This document shows positions 34,036 through 43,316 of a stretch of DNA of 64,000 nucleotides, piece after piece. Origin of the DNA: Paenibacillus sp. sptzw28 (GTDB lineage: Bacteria > Bacillota > Bacilli > Paenibacillales > Paenibacillaceae). The translations under genes were made by a program, and so were the position numbers. Where the stretch lies: NCBI RefSeq assembly GCF_019550795.1, contig NZ_CP080545.1, positions 5,685,501 to 5,749,500 on the forward strand. The letters run 5' to 3'. Within the stretch, counting starts at the first letter, position 1; each line of letters begins with the position of its first letter. The notes below the pieces were generated by a model, which was not told the DNA's origin, made no database searches, and saw only the letters and a list, made by a program, of their open reading frames with translations.

Positions 34036-35175
34036 TTAGACCGGACTTCCTCCGCCATAATCAATGCGCTGTTTCTCCGCATGGCGGGAAATTGCCAGCT
34101 GAATGAGCGTGTCGAGAAGCTCGATGTATGAAATGCCGCTTTCCTTCCACATGAGTGGATACATACTATAAGGAGTAAAGCCCGGCATCGTGTTCACTTC
34201 ATTGATAAGCAGACGACCGTCCGATTTACAGAGGAAGAAATCAACCCGGGAGAGTCCTGAGCCGTCAATAGCGAGAAAAGCACGGATTGCCATCTCGCGC
34301 ACCGCTTCCGCCGTTTCGGACGGGATGTTCGCGGGGATATGCATCATCGATTTGCCGTCGATGTATTTGGCCTTATAGTCATAAAATTCGCTTGAAGACG
34401 TAATTTCACCCGCTACCGATGCGCGCGGCTCGTCATTGCCGAGTACGCTCACCTCGATTTCGCGGGCGTCGATGAATTCTTCAACTATCACCTTGCGGTC
34501 GAAACGAAGAGCATAATCGATTGCGGCGATCAGTTCCTCTCGGTTACGCGCTTTGGATATGCCTACGCTGGATCCGAGGTTAGCGGGCTTCACGAAGCAG
34601 GGATAACCGAGCGCCACTTCAATTTCCATAATAAAAAAGGCGGGGTCCTTCTCCCACTGGGTCCGGTTAAAATAGCGGAATACACATTGCGGCAAGCCTT
34701 CCTGAGCGAACACTTTCTTCATCATAATCTTGTCCATGCCTACTGCCGATGCCAGTACGCCGGCTCCTACATAAGGGATGCCGGCCATTTCGAGCATCCC
34801 TTGAATCGTGCCGTCCTCGCCGAACGTACCGTGCAGCAGCGGGAAAACGACATCGATCGGCTTGCCTTCCGGGGAAGCCGGTGCAGTGCCGCCAGAGGCG
34901 GCCTGCCGGTCCGAAAGCCCGGTGAAGACGGGCATGAGCGCTTCCGTACCGGACGCCGCATCGCCCCCGGCAAGGCGAAGCAGTTCCACCTGGTCAGGCG
35001 GCGACAGGAGCGGACTGCCTGCGCGCCACTCGCCTTCTTTTGTAATATAGAAAGGTTTGATTTCATATTTGCTGTAGTCAAAAGCTTTCATGACCGCAAG
35101 CGCAGTCTGCAGCGATACTTCATGTTCACCCGAGCGTCCCCCGTAAACGAGTCCGACGCGAACCTTCTTCCCCAT
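34036..35175 (-). CDS. ddl: D-alanine--D-alanine ligase
   Basis: Ddl joins two D-Ala residues for the peptidoglycan stem. The 379-residue ATP-grasp enzyme has VYGGRSGEHEVSLQTA (the GGxSxEhevSl substrate motif), YVGAGVLASAVGMDK, FVKPANLGSSVGISKA (ATP loop), VSRVDFFLCKSDG-type metal strand and INEVNTMPGFTPYSMYP. An approximately 25-residue Ala/Gly/Pro-containing loop near residues 80-105 is longer than in many homologues. GGAGG lies 7 bases before the ATG. It is a single-gene unit. Confidence 0.95.
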   Translation of the reverse strand: MGKKVRVGLVYGGRSGEHEVSLQTALAVMKAFDYSKYEIKPFYITKEGEWRAGSPLLSPPDQVELLRLAGGDAASGTEALMPVFTGLSDRQAASGGTAPASPEGKPIDVVFPLLHGTFGEDGTIQGMLEMAGIPYVGAGVLASAVGMDKIMMKKVFAQEGLPQCVFRYFNRTQWEKDPAFFIMEIEVALGYPCFVKPANLGSSVGISKARNREELIAAIDYALRFDRKVIVEEFIDAREIEVSVLGNDEPRASVAGEITSSSEFYDYKAKYIDGKSMMHIPANIPSETAEAVREMAIRAFLAIDGSGLSRVDFFLCKSDGRLLINEVNTMPGFTPYSMYPLMWKESGISYIELLDTLIQLAISRHAEKQRIDYGGGSPV

Positions 35176-35237
35176 GGTTAATCCTCCGGTTACGTATAAT
35201 TTCCCACTATTGGATATGCTTCATACATAAGTTCATA

Positions 35238-36380
35238 TTAAAACTCGTCGGCAATATGGAAAAAGCGGTACCTTGTCTGTTCCGTCCAGGCATAAGAGTC
35301 CTTATAGTCCCAGTAGCGGTGACGGCTTGGGACGGTATTCGCGTTGACGAGCGGCATGCCGGCCGCATCGAACGCGGTGACGACCGTGCTGTGCTGAAAG
35401 CGGTTGTCCCCGCTCCAGTCGTAGATGATGACATCTCCAAGCGACAGCTGCTCCGCGGAATCAACCGCGGTGGCCCGGAGTCCGCTTTGCCGGCGGCCGG
35501 ACAAATAAAGCTGCAGCGCTCCCGCCACAGACCAGCTGTAGCTCCACATTTCGCGGCCTCCGCTGCGTCCACGGTACCACCACCCCGTATTCCTCCTACC
35601 AGTATAGTTCATAGGCGCGTGGCCTGCAAAGAGGCATTGAGATACATAATTGGTGCAGTTCACTTCAAAGTTTTCATAGGCGGGATTCGGTTCGTTCCAC
35701 CAACGGTCGGCATATGCGGCGGCCAAATCCCGTCTGTAGCGAATTCCGACCCGCCCATGTTTGAAATTCGGTAAAATGTCATAATTTATATAAGGTGTGG
35801 ATTGCGGTATCCCTTCATTTGCGTAATCCTGCGGATACGCCAGCTGTGAAGGAAACGATTCGGACATGCTGTACCTTGGCCGCCTCTCCGAGACTAAAGG
35901 CTCGATTCGGGAGATTCGGTATCCGTCGCCATCGGCGGTAAGCCAAAGCCTTTCGCGCTCGCACCTGTCCTCCGTATATACGCGGCCGCGCTGCTCGATC
36001 GTACGTTTAATGCGCAGCTCAATCAGCGCCGCAGCCTCCGTAAGGGAGCCGGACTCGCTCACGCGAAGAAGCTTGGCGCTCGTCTCGCTGCGCGAAGGCA
36101 GAACGCCGCGAAGCAGCTCCTGCTCCCGCATTCTTGAGAGCCGATGAGTGTAGCGGGACAAATGATCGCCATCGGTGACAAAGCCGTCAAAAACCGGCGC
36201 ATAACGGTCGATTTCCGCTTGGTTGTACAGCTTTACATATTCATGCACCGCCGCTTTCCACCCCTCAAGCGGAGGCTCCTTAATGCTTGCGCTGCTGTTG
36301 TCGGCGTCACGGCTGCCGGTGCGGACCTGTTTTCTTCCCGGCCCGGTTCCGGAGCCTGTACGCGTTCGCGAATGCGGCAT
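35238..36380 (-). CDS. Amidase-domain protein (Amidase_6 family)
   Basis: A 380-residue protein. The C-terminal third matches the putative amidase domain of Gram-positive bacteria: VNCTNYVSQCLFAGHAPMNY (candidate nucleophile Cys), GWWYRGRSG, LSLGDVIIYDW and FQHSTVVTAF (candidate His), which resembles CHAP/NlpC-like fold signatures. The N-terminal part is helical with no clear signal peptide, opening with Ser/Gly/Arg-rich sequence. GGGAGGGG precedes the ATG. It may act on peptidoglycan; the target is unknown. Confidence 0.8.
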   Translation of the reverse strand: MPHSRTRTGSGTGPGRKQVRTGSRDADNSSASIKEPPLEGWKAAVHEYVKLYNQAEIDRYAPVFDGFVTDGDHLSRYTHRLSRMREQELLRGVLPSRSETSAKLLRVSESGSLTEAAALIELRIKRTIEQRGRVYTEDRCERERLWLTADGDGYRISRIEPLVSERRPRYSMSESFPSQLAYPQDYANEGIPQSTPYINYDILPNFKHGRVGIRYRRDLAAAYADRWWNEPNPAYENFEVNCTNYVSQCLFAGHAPMNYTGRRNTGWWYRGRSGGREMWSYSWSVAGALQLYLSGRRQSGLRATAVDSAEQLSLGDVIIYDWSGDNRFQHSTVVTAFDAAGMPLVNANTVPSRHRYWDYKDSYAWTEQTRYRFFHIADEF

Positions 36381-36526
36381 GACTGTTCCCCTCCCTGCAG
36401 CCGATTTTGGTTAGCTGGCAAAGTTGGTTCATTATATGAGCCGGTAAGCGAATTCATGTAAGACAAAAGGAAACAGCCCGTAATTTCGCACAGACCGAGA
36501 AATGTTCTTCCAAAATAGGCAAGATT

Positions 36527-36571
36527 GATACTTTCTTAAATCTCGAAAAAACGTTATACTGAAAGTATCGA
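36527..36571 (+). promoter_or_regulatory. Probable aconitase promoter inside an inverted repeat
   Basis: TTTCTT (36532-36537) and TATACT (36555-36560) are 17 bases apart. GATACTTTC (36527-36535) is an exact inverted repeat of GAAAGTATC (36561-36569), which puts a palindrome arm on either side of the core promoter. The -10 box and next 11 bases equal those of the kinase leader promoter. Confidence 0.6.
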
Positions 36572-36668
36572 GCGATTTTGAAATCGTGTTTCATGCAGTG
36601 AAACAAACAGGCTCTCAGCGAAATCGCACATTTCATCCGTAACGAAAGCATAAGGAGGCGTCATACTA

Positions 36669-39386
36669 ATGACACAGCAAAACGATTACTCCGTTCGCGA
36701 TTCTCTTGAAGTCGGCGGTAAGCCCTACGTTTACTACCGATTGCAAGGACTCGAGGAGCAAGGACTCGGCAAAATCTCGAAGCTGCCTTTTTCCATCAAG
36801 GTGCTGCTCGAAGCCGCTGTCCGTCAATTTGACGGCCGCGCGATAACGCGCGAGCATGTCAAACAGCTTGCAACATGGGCCGATGGCCGCGAGGACAAAG
36901 AAATCCCCTTCATCCCTGCCCGTATCGTTCTGCAGGACTTCACCGGCGTACCGGTCGTCGTCGACCTTGCCGCGATGCGCGACACCGTGAAGAAGTCGGG
37001 CGGCGACCCGAAGCAAATCAATCCGCTCGTTCCAGTCGACCTCGTTATCGACCATTCCGTTATGGTTGATGCGTTCGGCAGTCCCGAGGCGCTTGAGTAC
37101 AACATGAACATCGAGTTCCAGCGCAACGAAGAGCGCTACCGCTTCCTCCGCTGGGCACAGACGGCATTCGATAATTTCCGTGCCGTACCGCCGGGCACCG
37201 GTATCGTTCACCAAGTGAACCTTGAATATCTGGCATCCGTTGCCGCTACGAAAACTAAAGACGGCGAAACGGTCGTTTATCCCGATTCGCTTGTCGGAAC
37301 TGACTCCCATACGACAATGATCAACGGTCTTGGCGTAGTTGGCTGGGGCGTCGGCGGCATCGAGGCGGAAGCCGGCATGCTGGGACAACCGCTCTACTTC
37401 GTTATGCCGGAAGTCATCGGCTTCCGCTTGACAGGCAGCCTCGCTGAGGGTTCTACGGCGACTGACCTTGCCTTGACGGTTACGCAAATCCTCCGCAAGA
37501 AGGGCGTTGTCGGCAAATTCGTCGAATTCTTCGGTCCGGGTCTTGCCAACATCGGTCTGGAGGACCGCGCTACTGTAGCCAATATGGCTCCCGAATACGG
37601 CGCAACCATCGGCTTCTTCCCGGTCGACGATGTCTCGCTCGCCTTCCTGCGCAATACCGGCCGCACCGATGAGCAAGTGGCGCTGGTCGAAGCGTATTAC
37701 AAAGCGCAAGGCATGTTCCGCGACGCTCAGACGCCGGATCCGGTCTTCTCCGATATTGTCGAGCTCGACCTGTCGTCGATCGTCCCTTCGCTCGCCGGCC
37801 CGAAACGTCCTCAGGACCGCGTAGAGCTGACGGCGATGAAGGAATCCTTCAACGGCATTATCCGCACGCCGATCGACAAAGGCGGTTACGGTTTGTCCGA
37901 CAGCAAAATCGACGAAATGATCGAAGTGAAGCACAAGGACGGCACCGTCAGCAAAATGGGAACCGGCGCGGTTGTTATCGCTGCCATTACCAGCTGTACA
38001 AACACTTCTAACCCGAGCGTTATGCTGGGAGCGGCTCTCGTAGCCAAAAAAGCCGTCGAACGCGGACTGAAAAAGCCGGGATACGTAAAAAGCTCGCTCA
38101 CCCCGGGTTCACTCGTCGTTACCGAATATTTGAAAAAAGCGAATCTTCTCGAGCCGCTCGAGGCGCTTGGGTTCCACGTAGCCGGTTACGGCTGCGCTAC
38201 CTGTATCGGCAACTCCGGCCCGCTTCCCGATGAAGTCAGCAAAGCGATTGCCGACAACGATATGACGGTTGCGGCTGTCCTTTCCGGCAACCGGAACTTC
38301 GAAGGCCGCGTGCATGCGCAGGTTAAAGCCAACTATCTGGCTTCTCCGCCGCTCGTCGTCGCTTATGCGCTTGCCGGAACGGTCAACATCGATCTGGCGA
38401 ACGATCCGATCGGCTACGACAGCAGCAACCAACCGGTGTATCTGAAGGACATTTGGCCTACGTCCAAAGAAATCGCCGATACGATCAGTCTCGCGATGAG
38501 TCCGGAAATGTTCCGCGCCAAATACGAAAATGTGTTTACGCAGAACGACCGTTGGAACGCGATCGATGTGCCTCAGGGCGAAAGCTATGAGTGGGACGGC
38601 AATTCGACATATATTCAGAACCCGCCGTTCTTCGAAAACCTCGGACCCGATGTCGGCGATATTGCCGATATTAAAGGATCCAGCGTACTTGCACTGCTTG
38701 GCGACTCGGTTACGACGGACCACATTTCGCCGGCCGGTAACATCAAGGCAGACAGCCCGGCAGGCAAATATTTGATCGAGCATGGCGTTGCGAAAGAAGA
38801 CTTCAACTCCTACGGCTCACGCCGGGGCAACCATGAGGTCATGATGCGCGGTACGTTCGCGAATATCCGTATCCGCAACCAGGTGGCTCCAGGCACGGAA
38901 GGCGGCGTAACCACCTACCTCCCGACGGATGAAGTGATGTCCATCTATGACGCTTCGATGCAATATCAGGATAAAGGTAACAATCTCGTCGTTATCGCAG
39001 GCAAAGAGTACGGAACGGGCAGCTCCCGCGACTGGGCGGCTAAAGGCACGTACCTGCTTGGCGTCAAAGCCGTTATCGCCGAGAGCTTCGAGCGGATCCA
39101 CCGCTCCAACCTTGTCGGCATGGGCGTTCTGCCTCTGCAGTTCCAGGCTGGTCACGGCTGGAGCACGCTAGGCATCACCGGCCGCGAAACGTTCGACATC
39201 GTCGGACTGAGCAACGACGTACAGCCAGGACAAACGGTACATGTCAACGCTACCCGCGAAGACGGCACCACCTTCGAATTTCCGGCAATCGTCCGTCTCG
39301 ACTCCCTCGTCGATGTCGACTATTACCGCAACGGCGGCATCCTCCAAGCTGTACTTCGTCAGATGATCGCCGGCAACAATAAGTAA
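36669..39386 (+). CDS. acnA: Aconitate hydratase
   Basis: Aconitase isomerises citrate to isocitrate in the TCA cycle using a 4Fe-4S cluster. The 905-residue length is that of the AcnA/CitB type. Cluster ligands appear in [15 protein letters not shown] and [15 protein letters not shown] (one plus two Cys). [50 protein letters not shown] and [17 protein letters not shown] are family signatures. AAGGAGGCG lies ahead of the ATG. The codon usage is strongly biased, as expected for a highly expressed gene. In Bacillus this protein (citB) also binds RNA when iron is low. Confidence 0.97.
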   Translation: MTQQNDYSVRDSLEVGGKPYVYYRLQGLEEQGLGKISKLPFSIKVLLEAAVRQFDGRAITREHVKQLATWADGREDKEIPFIPARIVLQDFTGVPVVVDLAAMRDTVKKSGGDPKQINPLVPVDLVIDHSVMVDAFGSPEALEYNMNIEFQRNEERYRFLRWAQTAFDNFRAVPPGTGIVHQVNLEYLASVAATKTKDGETVVYPDSLVGTDSHTTMINGLGVVGWGVGGIEAEAGMLGQPLYFVMPEVIGFRLTGSLAEGSTATDLALTVTQILRKKGVVGKFVEFFGPGLANIGLEDRATVANMAPEYGATIGFFPVDDVSLAFLRNTGRTDEQVALVEAYYKAQGMFRDAQTPDPVFSDIVELDLSSIVPSLAGPKRPQDRVELTAMKESFNGIIRTPIDKGGYGLSDSKIDEMIEVKHKDGTVSKMGTGAVVIAAITSCTNTSNPSVMLGAALVAKKAVERGLKKPGYVKSSLTPGSLVVTEYLKKANLLEPLEALGFHVAGYGCATCIGNSGPLPDEVSKAIADNDMTVAAVLSGNRNFEGRVHAQVKANYLASPPLVVAYALAGTVNIDLANDPIGYDSSNQPVYLKDIWPTSKEIADTISLAMSPEMFRAKYENVFTQNDRWNAIDVPQGESYEWDGNSTYIQNPPFFENLGPDVGDIADIKGSSVLALLGDSVTTDHISPAGNIKADSPAGKYLIEHGVAKEDFNSYGSRRGNHEVMMRGTFANIRIRNQVAPGTEGGVTTYLPTDEVMSIYDASMQYQDKGNNLVVIAGKEYGTGSSRDWAAKGTYLLGVKAVIAESFERIHRSNLVGMGVLPLQFQAGHGWSTLGITGRETFDIVGLSNDVQPGQTVHVNATREDGTTFEFPAIVRLDSLVDVDYYRNGGILQAVLRQMIAGNNK

Positions 39387-39397
39387 TTTGTTATCCA

Positions 39398-39446
39398 GAG
39401 CTGTGCCCTAAGCTGATTCGCTGCTTAGAGCGCGGCTCTTTTCTTA
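39398..39446 (+). terminator. Intrinsic terminator of acnA
   Basis: GAGCTGTGC faces GCGCGGCTC across an imperfect stem, followed by TTTTCTT, about 12 bases after the stop. Confidence 0.75.
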
Positions 39447-39811
39447 TTCAAGATTTGCCATCTTATACCGGCTGGAAATCGGATTGCAGCCTGACATCAG
39501 GCGGCCGCTAACAGCCATGACCTTTGCTGGCAGCTCGAGAAAGCAGCGGCTAAGCAGGTAAAAGCTGCTTACAAGGATGTCTCAGGCTCAGCTCAGTTGG
39601 TTGCGGTAAACGGGAATTTCCTGCTAACAACTTAATCATCGTGGCCGAAGGGTGAATCCCGCCAGTTAACGAACGCCATCCGGCAGTCGATGAAAGGCAG
39701 AGCAGAAGAAAGCAGTATAACAGGCGCTTGCAGCCTCGGATTATTCACGGCATACTATCAGATTCCGTTTCCGGGCTAGAGGAGTACCAGTGACCCATTC
39801 ATTAGTCTGAA
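39447..39811. other. Intergenic stretch without a recognised gene
   Basis: About 365 bases between convergent transcription units. There is no coding frame with a ribosome site. It has a few short complementary patches and GGGTGAATCC and GCCAGTTAAC words that faintly recall the c-di-AMP riboswitch, but the other conserved parts are absent. Confidence 0.4.
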
Positions 39812-39861
39812 CAACAAAAAGCACCGAGTGTCATCATGGACACTGCGGTGCTTTTTGTTGT
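39812..39861. terminator. Bidirectional terminator after the IclR gene
   Basis: AACAAAAAGCACCG and CGGTGCTTTTTGTT form a perfect stem with inner GTGTC/GACAC. It can act on either strand, and closes the minus-strand IclR gene. Confidence 0.85.
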
Positions 39862-39886
39862 TAATTCCCGGCCGGGCAATCCGGCG

Positions 39887-40633
39887 CTACTTCAGCATGG
39901 CGCCGAGGTGGCGCGCCGCTTCGATAATCGCAGCAGCCTGCTCGCGCATTTTCTCCGGCGTTAACCGGCTTGCCGGACCTGAGACGGATAGAGCCGCCGC
40001 AAGCTTGCCAGCCCGGTTGAAGATCGGCGCCGAAACAGCAGCCGCACCCTGTTCTCTTTCCTCAATGCTTGTGGCGTAACCAAGCTTGCGAATCTCCTCT
40101 ATTTGCTCAAGAAACTGCTTCGTGTCGAAAGAGGCCGGCCACGAAGCGTCATGCAGCAGCTCCTCGCGCTTAGCCGGCTCCTCAAAGGCGATCAGCACCT
40201 TGCTGGATGCTCCAACGTAAAGAGGCAGCCTTGCGCCCACCGGCGCCACTCTGCGGACTGCCTGGTTACTCTGCACCGCCTGAATCCGTATCCGTTCATT
40301 ACCGTCCCGAAGGTATAGGCTGACCGTCTCGCCCAGCATATCCCTCAGCTGCTCCATTTGGGGTAAACATACGATGGCAGGATCGTCCGCTCCCGACATA
40401 TTCGCCGAAAGCTCCCAAATCCGCAGACCGAGCCGGTAGCGGTCGGAAGCCCGGTCGCGGATAACAAAACCTTTATCTTCAAGGGTAGCGAGCATACGAT
40501 GAACGGTGCTTTTGTGCAGACCGACATTTTCCGCTATTTCTGTCATCGCCCATTCGTTTCTGTCGGCAAAGCAAAGCAGTATATCAAGTGCCCGTTCGAC
40601 AGCGCGCACATTCGACTTTCCATCCTCGCTCAT
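39887..40633 (-). CDS. IclR-family transcriptional regulator
   Basis: A 248-residue regulator. Residues 8-70 form the winged helix-turn-helix (RAVERALDILLCFADR, ENVGLHKSTVHRMLATLEDK, GFVIRDRASDRYRLGLRIWE). The rest is the IclR effector domain, including GARLPLYVGASSKVLIAF and SIEEREQGAAAVSAPIFNR. GGGGTGGAT precedes the ATG. The gene is alone; the neighbouring divergent hydrolase may or may not be a target. Operator-like palindromes lie in its own leader. Confidence 0.93.
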   Translation of the reverse strand: MSEDGKSNVRAVERALDILLCFADRNEWAMTEIAENVGLHKSTVHRMLATLEDKGFVIRDRASDRYRLGLRIWELSANMSGADDPAIVCLPQMEQLRDMLGETVSLYLRDGNERIRIQAVQSNQAVRRVAPVGARLPLYVGASSKVLIAFEEPAKREELLHDASWPASFDTKQFLEQIEEIRKLGYATSIEEREQGAAAVSAPIFNRAGKLAAALSVSGPASRLTPEKMREQAAAIIEAARHLGAMLK

Positions 40634-40651
40634 GGTTATCCACCCCTATTT

Positions 40652-40686
40652 GTTTCATTAGGTGAAACTTAGTTACACCTAGTATA
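40652..40686 (-). promoter_or_regulatory. Promoter and nested palindromes upstream of the IclR gene
   Basis: A -10 box TATACT (40681-40686 on the minus strand) is directly followed by two overlapping inverted repeats: TAGGTG/CACCTA (40659-40664 with 40676-40681) and GTTTCA/TGAAAC (40652-40657 with 40663-40668). The -35 (TTTACC, 18 bases upstream) is weak. The position over the start site suggests autorepression. Confidence 0.6.
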
Positions 40687-40865
40687 CCTTAAAAACGGCT
40701 CTACGGTAAAGTGAATCATGTCTGTTTTGTTTTTATTTTACAGTCACGTTACGGGACCTTTACATTATATCGACATGCATTGACAGGCCGCTGTCTGAGC
40801 CATACCATAGGAATAGAGAACTATAAAGCGTTTTCATACCTACAACTTAAAAGGGGGATTCCAAC

Positions 40866-42044
40866 ATGAGCGCAACACTCGTACCCATGCTGCCTGGCGG
40901 TGGAAATTTCGCGCCCGGTTTACTCCCTTCCCCCGAGCCTGCGCCGCAACCTGCGGGTAAGGCTTATAGCAGCTCGCGCCGCAAGCATGCAGCGCTTGCA
41001 GTCGTTTCCGCTTTTCTCGCACTGGTGATGATCGCCGTGCTTGCTTTCCACGGTTATGTAGCGTGGATTATCGCTCACCCTTATGTCGCCCCGATCACTT
41101 CCAACCCGAAACTCGCCAAGGGACTTGATTACAAAGATGTCTCATTCCCAAGTAAGAGCGGACGTACAATCGTTCACGGTTGGTATATCGGTGCGACAAC
41201 CGGCGCCGCCAGCGTTCCGATCACTAACGCAAATGTGTCCGCCGGCAAACAGTCCGGCGCTCTCACAGCGGCCGCTGAAGCCTCCGGCAAAGGCGCTTCT
41301 GGAGCTTCAGTTACAGCAGCGGCACCGGCTCCCTCAACACGAACGGTTGTTTTCAGCCATGGCTACGGAGCAAACCGCGAAGAGACATGGGTGCCGATGT
41401 ATGATCTTGCCGCTCTTCTACATCGCCTGCATTATAATGTATTGATGTTCGACTACGGTTACGCCTCCGAAGTAAACCGTTCGCCGGCAACGGGAGGCGT
41501 TGAAGAATCGCAGCAATTGCTCGCCGCCGTCAATTACGCACGCTCACAGGGGGCTGACCAGGTTATCGTCTGGGGCTTCTCCATGGGAGGGGGTACGGCA
41601 CTGCAGGCTGCGCTCCAGACCGATTCGTCCGATCGAATCGATGCAATGATTCTAGACAGCTTATTTCTGCCGAGCATGGACGCCATGTATAATAACGTGA
41701 GGCAGCACCTGGATCTGCCCCGGTTCCCTTCAATGCCGCTCATCGAGTGGATGCTGCCCTTCTGGACCGGAATACATTTCAATCAAATCCCAGCGCAGCA
41801 GGTCCTTCATACCACTTACTCCATCCCGCTGTTTATCATGCACGGAACGGACGACTCCAAAGCTCCCATCATGACCGCCGAGCATATTGCAGAAGGACAA
41901 TACAACCCATTGTCCCGCGAATGGATCGTACAGGGCGGCAAGCACGAGCTGCTGTTTCAAACACGGCCGAAGGAATACATTCAACGCGCCGCGTTATTCT
42001 TAAGCCAGGTTAACGCCGCTTGGAAACCGGCTGTCACGACGTAG
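40866..42044 (+). CDS. Membrane-anchored alpha/beta hydrolase
   Basis: A 392-residue serine hydrolase. One N-terminal membrane helix (ALAVVSAFLALVMIAVLAFH) anchors it with the catalytic domain probably outside. The triad is visible: GFSMGGGTA (nucleophile Ser), LFIMHGTDDSKAP (Asp) and GGKHELLF (His); FSHGYGANREE is the oxyanion strand. A low-complexity Ala/Ser/Gly insert of about 40 residues lies before that strand, where family members have a short loop. AAAGGGGGATT precedes the ATG. Substrate unknown. Confidence 0.88.
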   Translation: MSATLVPMLPGGGNFAPGLLPSPEPAPQPAGKAYSSSRRKHAALAVVSAFLALVMIAVLAFHGYVAWIIAHPYVAPITSNPKLAKGLDYKDVSFPSKSGRTIVHGWYIGATTGAASVPITNANVSAGKQSGALTAAAEASGKGASGASVTAAAPAPSTRTVVFSHGYGANREETWVPMYDLAALLHRLHYNVLMFDYGYASEVNRSPATGGVEESQQLLAAVNYARSQGADQVIVWGFSMGGGTALQAALQTDSSDRIDAMILDSLFLPSMDAMYNNVRQHLDLPRFPSMPLIEWMLPFWTGIHFNQIPAQQVLHTTYSIPLFIMHGTDDSKAPIMTAEHIAEGQYNPLSREWIVQGGKHELLFQTRPKEYIQRAALFLSQVNAAWKPAVTT

Positions 42045-42107
42045 GCCGTGTTTCCTAAATGACTCCGATTTCGGTGCATCCGATAACCAGTTTAACAACG
42101 AACGTAT

Positions 42108-42136
42108 GCCGCCTTGAATTTCAGGGCGGCTTTTCT
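42108..42136 (+). terminator. Intrinsic terminator of the hydrolase gene
   Basis: GCCGCCTTGAA pairs with TTCAGGGCGGC and is followed by TTTTCTT. Confidence 0.85.
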
Positions 42137-42367
42137 TATGCACTAGCGTAAATCGCAGGGAAGTTCTAGCGGACAGCAGCACCACACCATTCCTGTCATA
42201 GTCCCTGTCGCCGTTCTCATTCTCCTCCCCTTCCACACCCTCGCCTCGTCTAACCCACGTCCTCGCGCCAGCCGGTTATACCCTCGCGCGTTCTGCTTAG
42301 TCAACAAAACAAAAAAGGCCGCCCCCTATTGCCGCGAAAGCCAGCGACTTATGGGAACCGCCTATTG
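42137..42367. other. Intergenic region; possible folE terminator
   Basis: No coding frame is convincing. A minus-strand GC-rich segment followed by TTTTTTGTTTTG (42305-42322) could be the folE terminator, although its stem is imperfect. GCAATAGG occurs twice as a direct repeat nearby. Confidence 0.4.
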
Positions 42368-42985
42368 TTACTGCTTCAGCAAAGACAAGAACTCCGAGCG
42401 CAGCGCGGCGCTCTTCCGGAACTCTCCTCGAACCGCGGATGTCACCGTCTTGCTGCCCGGCTTCTTGACGCCGCGGGCGCACATGCACAGGTGCTCGCCT
42501 TCTACAACAACCATAACCCCGTTTGGGCTGAGCACCTCGTCCATAATGTCCGCGATTTGCGACGTTATACGCTCCTGCACCTGCAGCCGCCGCGTAATCG
42601 CTTCAACCAGACGCGCCAGCTTGCTTAATCCGGCGATTTTACCGCTCGGTATATAACCGATGTGCGCTTTGCCGAAAAAAGGAGCCATATGATGCTCGCA
42701 CTGGCTGTAATAAACAATGTCCTTCACGATAACGAGCTCCTCATGCCGTTCATCGAACGTTACGCCCAGTACGTCGCGCGGATCCACATCGTAGCCCGCG
42801 AATATTTCCTCATACATGCGGGCGACGCGCGCAGGCGTTTCCAGCAATCCTTCACGGTCGACGTCTTCCCCAATCAAGCTTAAAATCTGTTTAATATGAT
42901 ATTCTATTTGTGCGTGGTTATCCGAAACGACAGAATTGACGTAATCTTTCTTTCCCGCCAATTGACTCGCATCCTTCCCTGACAA
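42368..42985 (-). CDS. folE: GTP cyclohydrolase I
   Basis: FolE makes dihydroneopterin triphosphate for folate. The 205-residue protein has the zinc ligands in [20 protein letters not shown] (Cys, His) and in [12 protein letters not shown] (Cys), with [22 protein letters not shown] and the conserved C-terminal [15 protein letters not shown]. The start is uncertain: I use the TTG just after the yneF stop, but another TTG eight codons later has a better-placed GGGAAGGA. Both give a protein of family length. It follows the yneF gene by 9 bases. Confidence 0.93.
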   Translation of the reverse strand: MSGKDASQLAGKKDYVNSVVSDNHAQIEYHIKQILSLIGEDVDREGLLETPARVARMYEEIFAGYDVDPRDVLGVTFDERHEELVIVKDIVYYSQCEHHMAPFFGKAHIGYIPSGKIAGLSKLARLVEAITRRLQVQERITSQIADIMDEVLSPNGVMVVVEGEHLCMCARGVKKPGSKTVTSAVRGEFRKSAALRSEFLSLLKQ

Positions 42986-42994
42986 GCGGCAATT

Positions 42995-43219
42995 CTACTT
43001 CCGTCCGCCGCCCGGCCGTTGATTTTTCATCATGTGCTGTGCTTTCTGAAGCTGCTGTTTGTTCATATTGTAGCCCATTTGCTTCGCCATCTTTTGAAGC
43101 ATCTCCGGATCGCTTTGCATTTTCTCCAGCTGCTTGCGCAAATAATAAACCCCGGCAAAAAAACCTCCCACGGCGCCTACTATGAGCGTCACAACCGAGA
43201 TTATAATGGTCGTCCACAT
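42995..43219 (-). CDS. yneF: UPF0154 (YneF) family small membrane protein
   Basis: A 74-residue protein with one N-terminal membrane helix (TTIIISVVTLIVGAVGGFFA) followed by YYLRKQLEKMQSDPEMLQKM and AKQMGYNMNKQQLQKAQHMM, the diagnostic YneF pattern. The function is unknown. The ribosome site is weak (GGTGAGA). It lies directly before folE and is probably cotranscribed. Confidence 0.9.
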   Translation of the reverse strand: MWTTIIISVVTLIVGAVGGFFAGVYYLRKQLEKMQSDPEMLQKMAKQMGYNMNKQQLQKAQHMMKNQRPGGGRK

Positions 43220-43316
43220 CGTTCTCTCACCAAACCTTATCTGTTGAAATTTCATATTGCAACCTATCATAGCATGTCCAGACTACCAACCGCAATCCGG
43301 GAATCCGCTCGCAGGG

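Noticed and set aside
36666..37934. A 422-residue frame antisense to aconitase
   Set aside because: It is the codon-bias shadow of the highly expressed aconitase gene on the opposite strand.
39590..39700. c-di-AMP (ydaO-type) riboswitch
   Set aside because: Words like GGGTGAATCC and GCCAGTTAAC occur, but the order is wrong, the GGGGAACCCA part is missing and no gene follows on that strand.
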